From Marinoscillum sp040218045 (GTDB taxonomy: Bacteria; Bacteroidota; Bacteroidia; Cytophagales; Cyclobacteriaceae), in NCBI GenBank assembly GCA_040218045.1, contig JAVJQA010000032.1:124001-188000 (forward strand): 64,000 nt of DNA. The letters run 5' to 3'. Of this stretch, positions 35,322-43,473 are shown in pieces. The notes under the pieces were generated by a model. It searched no databases. It had not been told where the DNA came from and worked only from the letters and a program-made list of their open reading frames with translations. Position 1 is the stretch's first letter, and each line of letters opens with the position of its first letter. The translations under genes and the position numbers were made by a program.

Positions 35322-36335
35322 TTACAAGTTTGTCATTTCTGCATGAAGGGACTCATGAAATTCTTGCGGTTTATCTACATGCAATGCAAGCACTGTGAAT
35401 CGCTTTTTCAGGCCATACAAGCCAATGAGTTCATGTTCACTTTTAAGATATAGGACCACATTATGACTTTCCAAACCACCTAGAGGGGAAAGCGTTTTCG
35501 TCTGTGGGGCTTTTTCCAATTCCTTAGTGGATAACTCTACATCTTCCAATTCGGTGAAAGGAATTTCCACTTCATTTAAAATGCCATACTTGAGGGTTAT
35601 TGAGTTCTGATTGATCGTAATTGGTCGCTGGGCAAGAGACTTGGCAAACCCAATTACCTGAAGGGCCGTGTAGAGGCTCAATCCCGTAAATATCCACGCC
35701 ACAACCGTATTCCATGAATCTAGTAGAAGGTGAAAGGTGATCGTTTCTGTCAAGATAATAAATACAAAAGCTCCCATCAGAGCCGGAGTACCGCTTTCCT
35801 TATGATGAGTAAATTCGTTTTCTTGAAGCTTTCGTGATTTCCAGTTGATGAGGCCATAGTAAATCACAGCTACTTCCGTGGCAAAGGGCATCACTAGTTT
35901 CTTGGGGAGTATTTGAGCACAAGTGTATTTGAGGGTGGTATAGAAGTCAGGCGATCGATCCTCCAGTGCTTTGTATTTATTAATTGCCTTACGAACTTTT
36001 ACGATCACCACGGTCAAAATCGTCACTTCAATCAGCGGTAGGATCCAGGTTTTAAAAAGTTCCAAATACAATTGCTCCTCTGCTGCTAAAAAGTAAGAGC
36101 CTAGAACCATCCCAATAATCAAAACTGGAATGGTAGTGGTGTTGGGGATTTTGGTATTTCTAACTAATAGATAATAAATCAAAGGTACTGTGATGAGTAA
36201 ATCAGCGGTAATAGCCAGGCTGAGTATACCGGAGCCCACCGGTGATGATGTCATTATCAGAACAAGTGAACCCAGTAAGAGTAATAGTAGACCGAAAATA
36301 AGGGGAGGTCTTTGAGCTGAGAGGAATCTTGTCAT
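35322..36335 (-). CDS. Integral membrane protein of unknown function
   Basis: A 337-residue protein with about seven predicted membrane helices: a block of four (about 12-110), one near 150 and two in 185-230. It ends in a soluble domain of about 90 residues (ITINQNSITLKYGILNEVEIPFTELEDVEL) that looks like a bacterial PH-type fold. No catalytic motif is seen. It is convergent with the preceding gene and has no operon partner. Confidence 0.65.
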   Translation of the reverse strand: MTRFLSAQRPPLIFGLLLLLLGSLVLIMTSSPVGSGILSLAITADLLITVPLIYYLLVRNTKIPNTTTIPVLIIGMVLGSYFLAAEEQLYLELFKTWILPLIEVTILTVVIVKVRKAINKYKALEDRSPDFYTTLKYTCAQILPKKLVMPFATEVAVIYYGLINWKSRKLQENEFTHHKESGTPALMGAFVFIILTETITFHLLLDSWNTVVAWIFTGLSLYTALQVIGFAKSLAQRPITINQNSITLKYGILNEVEIPFTELEDVELSTKELEKAPQTKTLSPLGGLESHNVVLYLKSEHELIGLYGLKKRFTVLALHVDKPQEFHESLHAEMTNL

Positions 36336-36976
36336 AATGAATTCAATCTACTCTACTTACGAATAGGGAGCCATTTCGATGCTCGTTTGGTCTTTTTTAG
36401 CGAAAATAATTTGTTTAGTGTTTTGGGTTTGGATACAACCTTAACCAGTTCGTAGTGAATGCTAAAACCGTCCTACGGAGGATTCGAAACCGGGGTTTGT
36501 AAAACGGTTAAGTTATAGTTGGAAGCACTTTCATAATTGAATCCTCTTTATTGTGGTAGAAGTTATTCCATTCATCGGACCGATTTGATCTCCCTGGTTG
36601 TACCAGTTAGCATGCTTGCACTGCTTCTTCACTACAAGAGAAAGTGTAGTAATTCACTCGAAAATTGATTTCGGTGGAGTTGATTTTCGTTTTGATTTAT
36701 CCTACTTAGTCAAGTTAGATACTGAAATGAATTCAGCATGACGCTACATGGTTTTAATGCTCGTTCTATCGCCCCAGTGGTCGTACTGAACTTGTTTCAG
36801 CATCTATGGTTAGTAACTTGACAGAAGTAGGATTTACATGAATTTTTGGTCTTGGCTCACATTTCGGCTTAAGTGTTTTTACTGAATAGAAGAGGTTATA
36901 CCCATAAAATAGAGGTTGGTATTTGCATTGACTTGTTCATTTGGCTAGATTAAGGTGAGAATACACCGACCTACGA
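36336..36976. other. 641-bp intergenic region without a credible gene
   Basis: No ORF of useful length and no RNA gene was recognised. The main content is the inverted-repeat element at 36699-36833, reported separately. The remainder shows only scattered short repeats. The stretch before the dehydrogenase start presumably holds that gene's promoter, but no clear TAnnTTTG box was found. Confidence 0.6.
36699..36833. repeat. MITE-like imperfect inverted-repeat element
   Basis: The left arm (36699-36743) and right arm (36779-36833) are inverted copies. The outer part ATCCTACTT...GTCAAGTTA is conserved exactly in both. The inner 27 bp (36717-36743 against 36779-36805) match at 20 positions and contain the nested palindromes CTGAAATGAATTCAG and CTGAACTTGTTTCAG. 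The right arm has about nine extra bases between the two parts. The central 35 bp are unique. There is no transposase, so it could be a non-autonomous element or a REP-type hairpin. Confidence 0.6.
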
Positions 36977-38461
36977 ATGGAAAAATATGATGTAATTGTC
37001 ATTGGCGCTGGTCCAGCTGGTTATGCTGCAGCCATGAGAGCCGTTGATTTTAAGAAAAAAGTAGCTTTAATAGAGAAAAAACAACTAGGAGGTGCTGGCA
37101 TTCATCATGGTGCCTTGTGGAGCAAAACATGGTGGGAGCTCAGTCGAGAAGCATACATGCTTAGAAAGCACGGCGAAACCCTCAATACCGGAGGGGTTCA
37201 GTTTAACTATGAGAAAGTCCAATCAGAAGTTCGGAAGGCAGTTCAGGAACGAATGGACCAGTTGGAGCATCATATGCGAAACATCAATGTGTCTATAGCT
37301 GATACTCAGTTTGATTACATCCAGGGAAATGCAAAAGTGGTTACCGAAAATATTGTTGAGATTACCTCTGTTGAGAGTACCAAGACAATTTCCGGAGATT
37401 ACATCATTTTAGCAACTGGAAGTACGCCACGAAAGCTTGTAGAAATACCGATTGATGAGGAACATATTTTTACAAGTGACGGGCTAGATAAGCTCGAAGA
37501 TTTCCCCAAGAGCATGGTGATAGTAGGAGCAGGGGTGATTGGTTGTGAGTTCGCGACCATCTTCTCAAATTTTGGCCATACCAAGGTTCATCTCATTGAT
37601 AAAGGGGATCGCATTTTACCGTTTGAAGATGAAGATGTGGTGAAGGTGATTGAGCGAAACCTCGAAGCAAAAAATGTGTTGATTCATAGAAATTCCCGGC
37701 TTATCGATATGAAAATTGAAGGCGGGATGGTTGCATACACACTCGAATACACGGATGGTTCCAAAGAAGTGTTTAGGGTAGAGAAGGCTCTGGTTTCTGT
37801 TGGCCGGGTTCCAAATTACCAAAACCTATGCGATGAATCTCTAAATCTCAAGGTGGATAACCGTGGAATTATAGATGATCTAACACAAACAAGTATTGAG
37901 AATATTTATGCAGTCGGAGATATTACCGCTGATATATCATTGGTGAATGTAGGGGAGTTGGAAGGCAGGTTTGCTATTGAGCGCATATTTGGTGAACCGG
38001 AGCGTCCACTTATTTATGAAAATATATCTACGATCATGTTCCTCTCACCGGAAGTAGCGGGAGTGGGGATGAATGAAATCCAGGCAAGGGAAAAAGGACA
38101 TGATTATAAAATTGTCAGCATTGACTACTCCTGTATTCCGAGGGCAATTGCGATGCGAAATACCCAGGGATTTATCAAAATACTGGTAACCAATGACGAT
38201 GATCAAAAAATCCTTGGAATGCGCGTAGTTGGTGAGCATGCATCTAGTGCCATACAAGCTGTAGCGCTCTTAATATCGATGGATAAAGGAATCAAAGAGC
38301 TTGCAGAATTGATTCATCCGCACCCTTCGATTATTGAAGGGATTCAGGAATGCGGAAGAATGCTCTTGGGTAAATCCATGCTCAAACCTGCAGTACTGAG
38401 AAATGCGATGACCTGTAAAACCTACATCAAAGGAAAGTATGCGGATCTGATTGAGGTTTAG
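36977..38461 (+). CDS. Dihydrolipoamide-dehydrogenase-family flavoprotein lacking the redox disulfide
   Basis: A 494-residue class I pyridine nucleotide-disulfide oxidoreductase fold: FAD motif (VIVIGAGPAGYAAA, 6-19), NAD motif (MVIVGAGVIGCEFA), FAD-binding NIYAVGD and the C-terminal interface motif HPHPSIIEGIQE with its His-Glu pair. The active-site segment that normally reads GGTCLNVGCIPSK is GGAGIHHGALWSK (38-50), so both redox cysteines are replaced by G41 and A46. Dithiol chemistry is therefore impossible. A transhydrogenase- or diaphorase-like flavin reaction is more likely. It is monocistronic, with a 4-nt 3' overlap with the convergent gene. Confidence 0.85.
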   Translation: MEKYDVIVIGAGPAGYAAAMRAVDFKKKVALIEKKQLGGAGIHHGALWSKTWWELSREAYMLRKHGETLNTGGVQFNYEKVQSEVRKAVQERMDQLEHHMRNINVSIADTQFDYIQGNAKVVTENIVEITSVESTKTISGDYIILATGSTPRKLVEIPIDEEHIFTSDGLDKLEDFPKSMVIVGAGVIGCEFATIFSNFGHTKVHLIDKGDRILPFEDEDVVKVIERNLEAKNVLIHRNSRLIDMKIEGGMVAYTLEYTDGSKEVFRVEKALVSVGRVPNYQNLCDESLNLKVDNRGIIDDLTQTSIENIYAVGDITADISLVNVGELEGRFAIERIFGEPERPLIYENISTIMFLSPEVAGVGMNEIQAREKGHDYKIVSIDYSCIPRAIAMRNTQGFIKILVTNDDDQKILGMRVVGEHASSAIQAVALLISMDKGIKELAELIHPHPSIIEGIQECGRMLLGKSMLKPAVLRNAMTCKTYIKGKYADLIEV

Positions 38462-39075
38462 TCAATCCAAATTACTGAATTGGGCAAAGCCAGGAGTTCC
38501 TCATTGATTGATTCTATTTCAACGATTTCTTCGGCGATCATTTCATAGGTCAGCCCCGGGAGTTTTTTAACGATTTTAAGCGGAATGCCGTTCCACTCCC
38601 ATATTTCCTGGGTAGATCCGCTATTGAACTTCCAGACGGTACAGGTTTTGTCATTTAGCGTTTGTTCTCCGGCAGGTTCGCCACCTTTGCTGGTCATTAT
38701 GGCGGTAATGGTTTCTTTATGGGATTTATAACCCAGCAGCCCACTCCAGCTCTTATCAGTTGTTTTCTTTCCCTTTCCGGCATTCACGTTAATCTGATAT
38801 TTATAATCTCCATCAGTCAGCTCTATGGTATTTTCTGTACTCTTAATACCATACCGCTCCATGATCAATTCTTTGTGTTCCACTGCCCGCCATCCATTTC
38901 TGTCGAAGTAAAGTGCGGCTGATCCGCTGGCATCTCCTGTAATTTGATATTTAATGGTGGCTGTGCTCAGTGGAAATTTAGACTTGATCTTCTTGTTTAG
39001 TTCTTCAGAGTTTCCAGTAGTTTGGGCAAATGTAAAGGAGCTGATGAGCAAAAGGAGTGGGGTGGCAATTCTCAT
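38458..39075 (-). CDS. Exported hypothetical protein
   Basis: A 205-residue protein with a signal peptide (MRIATPLLLLISSFTFAQ) and a beta-rich mature part. Features are YQITGDASGSAALYFDRNGWRAVE-type strands and a C-terminal EIWEWNGIPLKIVKKLPG segment, resembling periplasmic DUF4412-like or LolA-like beta folds. The family is not certain. It overlaps the 3' end of the convergent flavoprotein gene by 4 nt. Confidence 0.6.
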   Translation of the reverse strand: MRIATPLLLLISSFTFAQTTGNSEELNKKIKSKFPLSTATIKYQITGDASGSAALYFDRNGWRAVEHKELIMERYGIKSTENTIELTDGDYKYQINVNAGKGKKTTDKSWSGLLGYKSHKETITAIMTSKGGEPAGEQTLNDKTCTVWKFNSGSTQEIWEWNGIPLKIVKKLPGLTYEMIAEEIVEIESINEELLALPNSVIWID

Positions 39076-39128
39076 TGTCCGGTTTAAGTTTGATGATATT
39101 TGAAATTACGACGATTTCGATAAATAAA

Positions 39129-39157
39129 AAAACCCTGAAAACTTTCTTTTCAGGGTT
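39129..39157 (-). terminator. Intrinsic terminator for the nitroreductase/PNP operon
   Basis: AACCCTGAAAA and TTTTCAGGGTT pair around CTTTC. On the minus strand the stem is followed by a run of seven T. It lies downstream of the leftward gene ending at 39334. Confidence 0.8.
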
Positions 39158-39177
39158 CCAACCAGCTATAGACAAGA

Positions 39178-39196
39178 ATCCCGATCGACTCGGGAT
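39178..39196. other. Small GC-rich hairpin
   Basis: ATCCCGA-TCGAC-TCGGGAT is a 7-bp perfect stem in the gap between the terminator and the nitroreductase gene. It may add to transcript-end structure. No other content is seen here. Confidence 0.4.
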
Positions 39197-39333
39197 GTTG
39201 TTGTTTTTCGTATTTAAAAATCTTATTGCTAAGATCAGGAACTTTTTAAAAACGAAACTGCCAAATGACTTCACCAGACTGCCAAAATCGGAAAATATGC
39301 CTTTATTTTGTTCAAGAAGCTATTTTTGAGACT

Positions 39334-40014
39334 TCATTTATAGAATACAGCAATCTCTTCTATTGGCTTTCGGTGCAAATCAGGGACATAAACCTCAGGT
39401 TCAGGGTAACCAACAGGGAGCACTAGAAACGGCCTTTCATTCGCTGGTCGTTCTAAAATGCTAGTGAGAAAATTCATGGGTGAGGGAGTATGGGTAAGCG
39501 TGACGAGCCCGGCATTATGAATGGCAGTAATCAACATTCCACATGCGATACCGACCGATTCATTGACATAGTAGTTGTTGGCTTTTTCACCTTTCACCTG
39601 TTCAAAAACCTTTTTGAAAACGATGATCAGCCACGGTGCTTTCTCCAGAAAAGGTTTGTGCCAGTCCGTACCTATTGGTTCCAGGTCTTTCAGCCATCGA
39701 TCACTCATTCTTCCGTTGTAGCTATCATATTCTTCCTTTTCAGCAGCCTCTCGGATTTTTGATTTAATCGTGGGATTGGCCACCGCACAGAATGTCCATG
39801 GCTGCTTATGGGCACCGGATGGAGCTGTGGAAGCCGTAAGGATGATGTCCTGGATAATTGCTTCAGAAACAGGTTGATTACTGATTTCTCTAACGGACCG
39901 TCTAGCGTCCAGAAGTTGATAAAAGCTGGATACGCGTTCCTTCATCACGTCAGAAGCGAAGTGTAGTGGCTCATATTTTATATGTGGGTATCCGTTGATT
40001 AATTTGGTATCCAT
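39334..40014 (-). CDS. Iodotyrosine-deiodinase-like nitroreductase-family flavoprotein
   Basis: A 226-residue FMN protein. The nitroreductase FMN-binding RRSVRE motif (38-43) and STAPSGAHKQPWTF (62-75) match the iodotyrosine deiodinase (IYD) branch. The active-site lid residues that hold the halotyrosine zwitterion in vertebrate IYD (Glu, Tyr four later, Lys) align with E95, Y99 and K120 (EYDSY and TDWHKPFL). The C-terminal block AGLVTLTHTPSPMNF to PVGYPEPEVYVPDLHRKPI also follows IYD. Reductive dehalogenation of halotyrosines is predicted. It lies 12 nt after purine nucleoside phosphorylase. Confidence 0.82.
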   Translation of the reverse strand: MDTKLINGYPHIKYEPLHFASDVMKERVSSFYQLLDARRSVREISNQPVSEAIIQDIILTASTAPSGAHKQPWTFCAVANPTIKSKIREAAEKEEYDSYNGRMSDRWLKDLEPIGTDWHKPFLEKAPWLIIVFKKVFEQVKGEKANNYYVNESVGIACGMLITAIHNAGLVTLTHTPSPMNFLTSILERPANERPFLVLPVGYPEPEVYVPDLHRKPIEEIAVFYK

Positions 40015-40026
40015 TTTGGGGTAGTT

Positions 40027-40839
40027 TTACAAGGATTTTATGACTTCTTTGAACAGTGCCACCAAGTGCTTTTCTGCAGTCCCGGCGGTTTTAATAATAT
40101 CATTAATGTCTACCGCCTGGAGGTTATCTGGGTCGCAATCATCTGTCAATACCGAAACAGCACTTACAGGTAATCCCATCTGATTGGCAGCTATGACTTC
40201 TGGAACGGTAGACATCCCCACTACATCAGCGCCAATATTCCTGAGGAATCTATACTCCGCCCTGGTTTCGAGGTTTGGCCCTGACACAGCCACATAAACA
40301 CCTTTATTTAAAGGGATATTTTCCGATTTGGCAATTCGTTCCATGATGGCATTCATATCCGGATCATAAGGTTGACTCATATCTGTGAAAATAGGCCCAA
40401 ACTCAGCTGCCTCAGTTCCTCTGAGCGGATTGTCCGGTTGAAGATTGATATGATCATCAATAAGCATCAGTTCACCTTTTTTCCATTCGAGGTTCATGTT
40501 GCCACTTGCATTGCTGATCAGAAGCTTCTTGATTCCTAAAAACTTCATCACCCTTACAGGGAAAACAACTTCTTGCATGGAGTAGCCTTCATAATAGTGG
40601 AACCGACCACTCATGGCAATGATCCTTTTTCCTTCCAGGTTGCCATAGATTAACTTCCCTTTGTGGAATTCCACGGTTGCAATGGGAAAATTAGGGATTT
40701 CGTCATATGAGATTTCCTCAATGATTTCAATGTGGTCTGTGAGCGCTCCAAGTCCGGTGCCAAGGATTATTCCCAGTTCAGGTGATGTATAGCCCTTTTT
40801 CTTAAGAAAGTTAACAGTTTCATTGACGAAATCGGTCAT
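40027..40839 (-). CDS. punA: Purine nucleoside phosphorylase (trimeric type)
   Basis: A 270-residue enzyme that splits purine nucleosides with phosphate to base and ribose 1-phosphate. Family blocks are present: GIILGTGLGALTDHI, the phosphate-site MSGRFHYYEGY, ISNASGNMN, and the purine-site VAVSGPNLETRAEYRFLR with Glu. GMSTVPEVIAA follows. The segment usually SxxTN is SVLTDDCDPD, as in inosine/guanosine-type variants. It heads a two-gene leftward operon with the IYD-like gene. Confidence 0.92.
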   Translation of the reverse strand: MTDFVNETVNFLKKKGYTSPELGIILGTGLGALTDHIEIIEEISYDEIPNFPIATVEFHKGKLIYGNLEGKRIIAMSGRFHYYEGYSMQEVVFPVRVMKFLGIKKLLISNASGNMNLEWKKGELMLIDDHINLQPDNPLRGTEAAEFGPIFTDMSQPYDPDMNAIMERIAKSENIPLNKGVYVAVSGPNLETRAEYRFLRNIGADVVGMSTVPEVIAANQMGLPVSAVSVLTDDCDPDNLQAVDINDIIKTAGTAEKHLVALFKEVIKSL

Positions 40840-40946
40840 GCGGTAAGTTGTTTTTAGATTGGATTAAAAGGGGAAAATTAAAGACTTTTTATAGCAAAGA
40901 AGAAAATCTGTTTTTAAATTGACGTGATAAAAATGGCTAACCAAAC

Positions 40947-42122
40947 ATGAAAAGAATTCTTTTAATATCTGTGTTGCTGATTTCGATCAAAGCTTCGGCA
41001 CAAGATCCTATTACTACCACAAGTTTTGAGCTTTTTGGAGATCATATATTCATCTCTCTGAGTGTGGATGATTCAGAACCTGTAGATTTTATTTTTGATA
41101 CCGGTGATGGACTCGCGGTTATTGATGTGGATGTAGCCAAAAAGCTAAATCTGAAGATGGACCATAAATCTTCGAAAACGAGTGCTCAGGGAAGTGTTTC
41201 CGGGGCCTTAATCGAGCACAATAAGATCGAGATCAATGACGTGAAGTTAGAAGATATAGAACTGTATACCACGGATTTGGATCATCTGGAGCGATCAATC
41301 GGTCGGAATATTGATGGAATCATCGGCTATGACCTTTTGAAAAATTATGTAGTGTCAATCGATTATTCTGATATGACGATAAAACTATATAGTCAGCAAA
41401 GCTTTTACTATACGGGAAATGGAGAATCATTTCAATTTAAATTGTTGAACTATATCCCCACCATTCAAGCTACAGTTGAACTAAATAACGGTGAGAAGTA
41501 TACGGATAGTTTCTTCCTAAATACCGGAGCAGGTACTACCATGGATTTCAACACTCCATTTGCTTCTAAACATGATGTAATTACCAAGACAGGTGAGCAT
41601 TACAGTTATCCTGTATCTGGACTGGGTACTGAGGAAACCATGCATTATGAAGGCAGGGTGAAGTCATTTACTGTTGGTTCTTTCAAAATAGAGGATCTTC
41701 CCATTGGAATTAGCCAGGCTAAGCATGGCATTCAGCACAATAAAAAGGTAGCTGGTATTATTGGAAACGGTGTATTGAAGCATTTTAATACGACTTACAA
41801 CTATGCGTCCAGTATGATTTATCTGGAGCCAAATGAAAACTTTGAGAAACCATATGAGGTGAATTCAAGTGGTATCAACCTTCAGTTTGGAAAGCAAATG
41901 CAGAAACTACTTATTCATAGGGTTTTTGAAAATAGTCCTGCTGAAGCTGCAGGTATAAAAATTGATGCGGAATTATTAGAGGTCAATGGAAAGGCTGTTT
42001 CTGAATACAACTTACCTGAAATCAGGAAAATCCTGAATGAAGTGAAGGGCTCAGTAACTGTAAAATACAAGCAAGATGGAGTAGAAAATGAGGCAACACT
42101 TGAACTTAAACCACTGCTTTAA
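40947..42122 (+). CDS. Retropepsin-like aspartyl protease with C-terminal PDZ domain
   Basis: A 391-residue exported protein (signal MKRILLISVLLISIKASAQ). Two protease lobes are seen: the first has the catalytic FIFDTGDG (D51), the second the equivalent FFLNTGAG (N192 in place of Asp). A PDZ domain occupies about 300-391 (VFENSPAEAAGIK, EVNGKAVSE). If the two lobes form a pepsin-like pair, one catalytic Asp is missing. If lobe one dimerises, activity could remain. It has its own terminator, which lies inside the convergent aminotransferase gene. Confidence 0.78.
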   Translation: MKRILLISVLLISIKASAQDPITTTSFELFGDHIFISLSVDDSEPVDFIFDTGDGLAVIDVDVAKKLNLKMDHKSSKTSAQGSVSGALIEHNKIEINDVKLEDIELYTTDLDHLERSIGRNIDGIIGYDLLKNYVVSIDYSDMTIKLYSQQSFYYTGNGESFQFKLLNYIPTIQATVELNNGEKYTDSFFLNTGAGTTMDFNTPFASKHDVITKTGEHYSYPVSGLGTEETMHYEGRVKSFTVGSFKIEDLPIGISQAKHGIQHNKKVAGIIGNGVLKHFNTTYNYASSMIYLEPNENFEKPYEVNSSGINLQFGKQMQKLLIHRVFENSPAEAAGIKIDAELLEVNGKAVSEYNLPEIRKILNEVKGSVTVKYKQDGVENEATLELKPLL

Positions 42123-42123
42123 G

Positions 42124-43314
42124 CTAACCTAAAACATCATTTATAGCCTGTAAGATTATGTTACAGGCTTTTTTTATTTCATCTTCTGAGATGACAAGTG
42201 GTGGTGCCAACCGCATTGCATGATCACAAAATAAAAACCAATCGGTTATTACGCCGAGTTCAATTGCCCGATCAATTATTGGTTTCAGTTCTGAAAAAGA
42301 ATCGAAAACCACGGCCATCATCAAACCCTTTCCTCGGATATCTTTGATCGCCGGATGGGTGAGTTTGGAGCGGAACAGTTGCGCCTTTTGATTGACTGAT
42401 TCTATGAGCTTTTCTTCCCGGATGGCGTGAATGGTAGCCAATGAAGCAGCTGCACTTACCGGATGACCTCCGAAAGTTGTAATATGGCCCAGGATTGGAT
42501 TCTCTTTCAAACAATCCATTATTTCCCTTGAGCTAATAAATGCACCGATTGGCATGCCGCCACCCATGCCTTTGGCACTTACGATGATATCAGGTACAAT
42601 CTGATAATGTTCAAAAGCCCAGAATTTACCAGTCCGTCCAAAACCAGCCTGAATTTCATCAAGGATTAAGAGGGTACCGGTTGACCTGCAATGATCTGAA
42701 AGGGATTTAAAGTAGTTATCATCTGCCACTCTGATTCCGGCTTCTCCCTGTATGGTTTCCACCAACACTGCAGCAGTATTTTGATCGATTTGTTCAAAAG
42801 CAGACGGATCATTAAAAGGAACCTGAAAATGCCCGGGAACCAGGGGACGGTAGTTTCTCTTGAAAATCTCATTGCCACCAGCTGAGAGTGCACCGTGCGA
42901 TGATCCGTGATAGGCATTGATGCATGAAACAATATTGGGCCTTCCAGTATAACGCTTGGCAAGTTTAAGTGCTCCTTCGATAGCCTCACTTCCTGAATTG
43001 ACAAGGTAAACGGAGCTTAGGTGAGTGGGCAACGTTTGAGTCAGTGCTTCCGCTAATTTAGCTTGTGGTGATTGTACATACTCGCCATAAACCATAAGAT
43101 GCATGTACTTGTCTACCTGGTCTTTTACAGCTTTTACAACCGATGGGTGTCTATGCCCCACATTACTTACCCCGATCCCGGAAATAAGATCCAGGTATTG
43201 TTTACCATCAGGACCATACATGTAGACACCTTCAGCTTTCTCAATTTCGATGAGCAATGGGAAATCGGTAGTTTGGGCAAGATGATTCAGAAAGAGCTGT
43301 CTGTTGGTAAACAT
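42124..43314 (-). CDS. Class III (acetylornithine-type) PLP aminotransferase
   Basis: A 396-residue enzyme. The start chosen is the ATG at 43314 (MFTNRQLFLNHLAQ), which fits the family. An in-frame ATG at 43365 would add a hydrophobic, non-conserved tail. Seen: NSGSEAIEGALKLAKRYTGR, the cofactor Asp in ILDEIQAGFGRTG, and the PLP lysine in SAKGMGGGMPIG. Members act on ornithine, 4-aminobutyrate or similar amino donors, and the substrate is not clear here. Its 3' end converges on the aspartyl-protease gene with one base between stops. Confidence 0.85.
   Translation of the reverse strand: MFTNRQLFLNHLAQTTDFPLLIEIEKAEGVYMYGPDGKQYLDLISGIGVSNVGHRHPSVVKAVKDQVDKYMHLMVYGEYVQSPQAKLAEALTQTLPTHLSSVYLVNSGSEAIEGALKLAKRYTGRPNIVSCINAYHGSSHGALSAGGNEIFKRNYRPLVPGHFQVPFNDPSAFEQIDQNTAAVLVETIQGEAGIRVADDNYFKSLSDHCRSTGTLLILDEIQAGFGRTGKFWAFEHYQIVPDIIVSAKGMGGGMPIGAFISSREIMDCLKENPILGHITTFGGHPVSAAASLATIHAIREEKLIESVNQKAQLFRSKLTHPAIKDIRGKGLMMAVVFDSFSELKPIIDRAIELGVITDWFLFCDHAMRLAPPLVISEDEIKKACNIILQAINDVLG
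42145..42175 (+). terminator. Intrinsic terminator embedded in the convergent aminotransferase gene
   Basis: AGCCTGTAA (42145-42153) pairs with TTACAGGCT (42161-42169) across a 7-nt loop and is followed by seven T on the plus strand. It lies within the last codons of the leftward aminotransferase gene and serves the rightward aspartyl-protease gene. Confidence 0.8.
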
Positions 43315-43473
43315 GTAGGCAAAGGTAACAAAGGACATGTGCCACAGTGCTTTTATTAAAATCAATATGCTGTTATTTTGAGCGGAAAGCAGGTTTTATT
43401 GAGAATTTCTACGAATGGTTAAGCATTCATCCTATTTTATCCTTAATTAGAGGTTAACAAAATGCTTTGAACC

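Noticed and set aside
36699..36833. Complete insertion sequence
   Set aside because: It is only 135 bp with no transposase ORF; at most a non-autonomous element.
39005..39329. ORFs of 89-90 codons on both strands between the exported protein and the nitroreductase gene
   Set aside because: They run through a terminator hairpin and a second hairpin and show no protein features.
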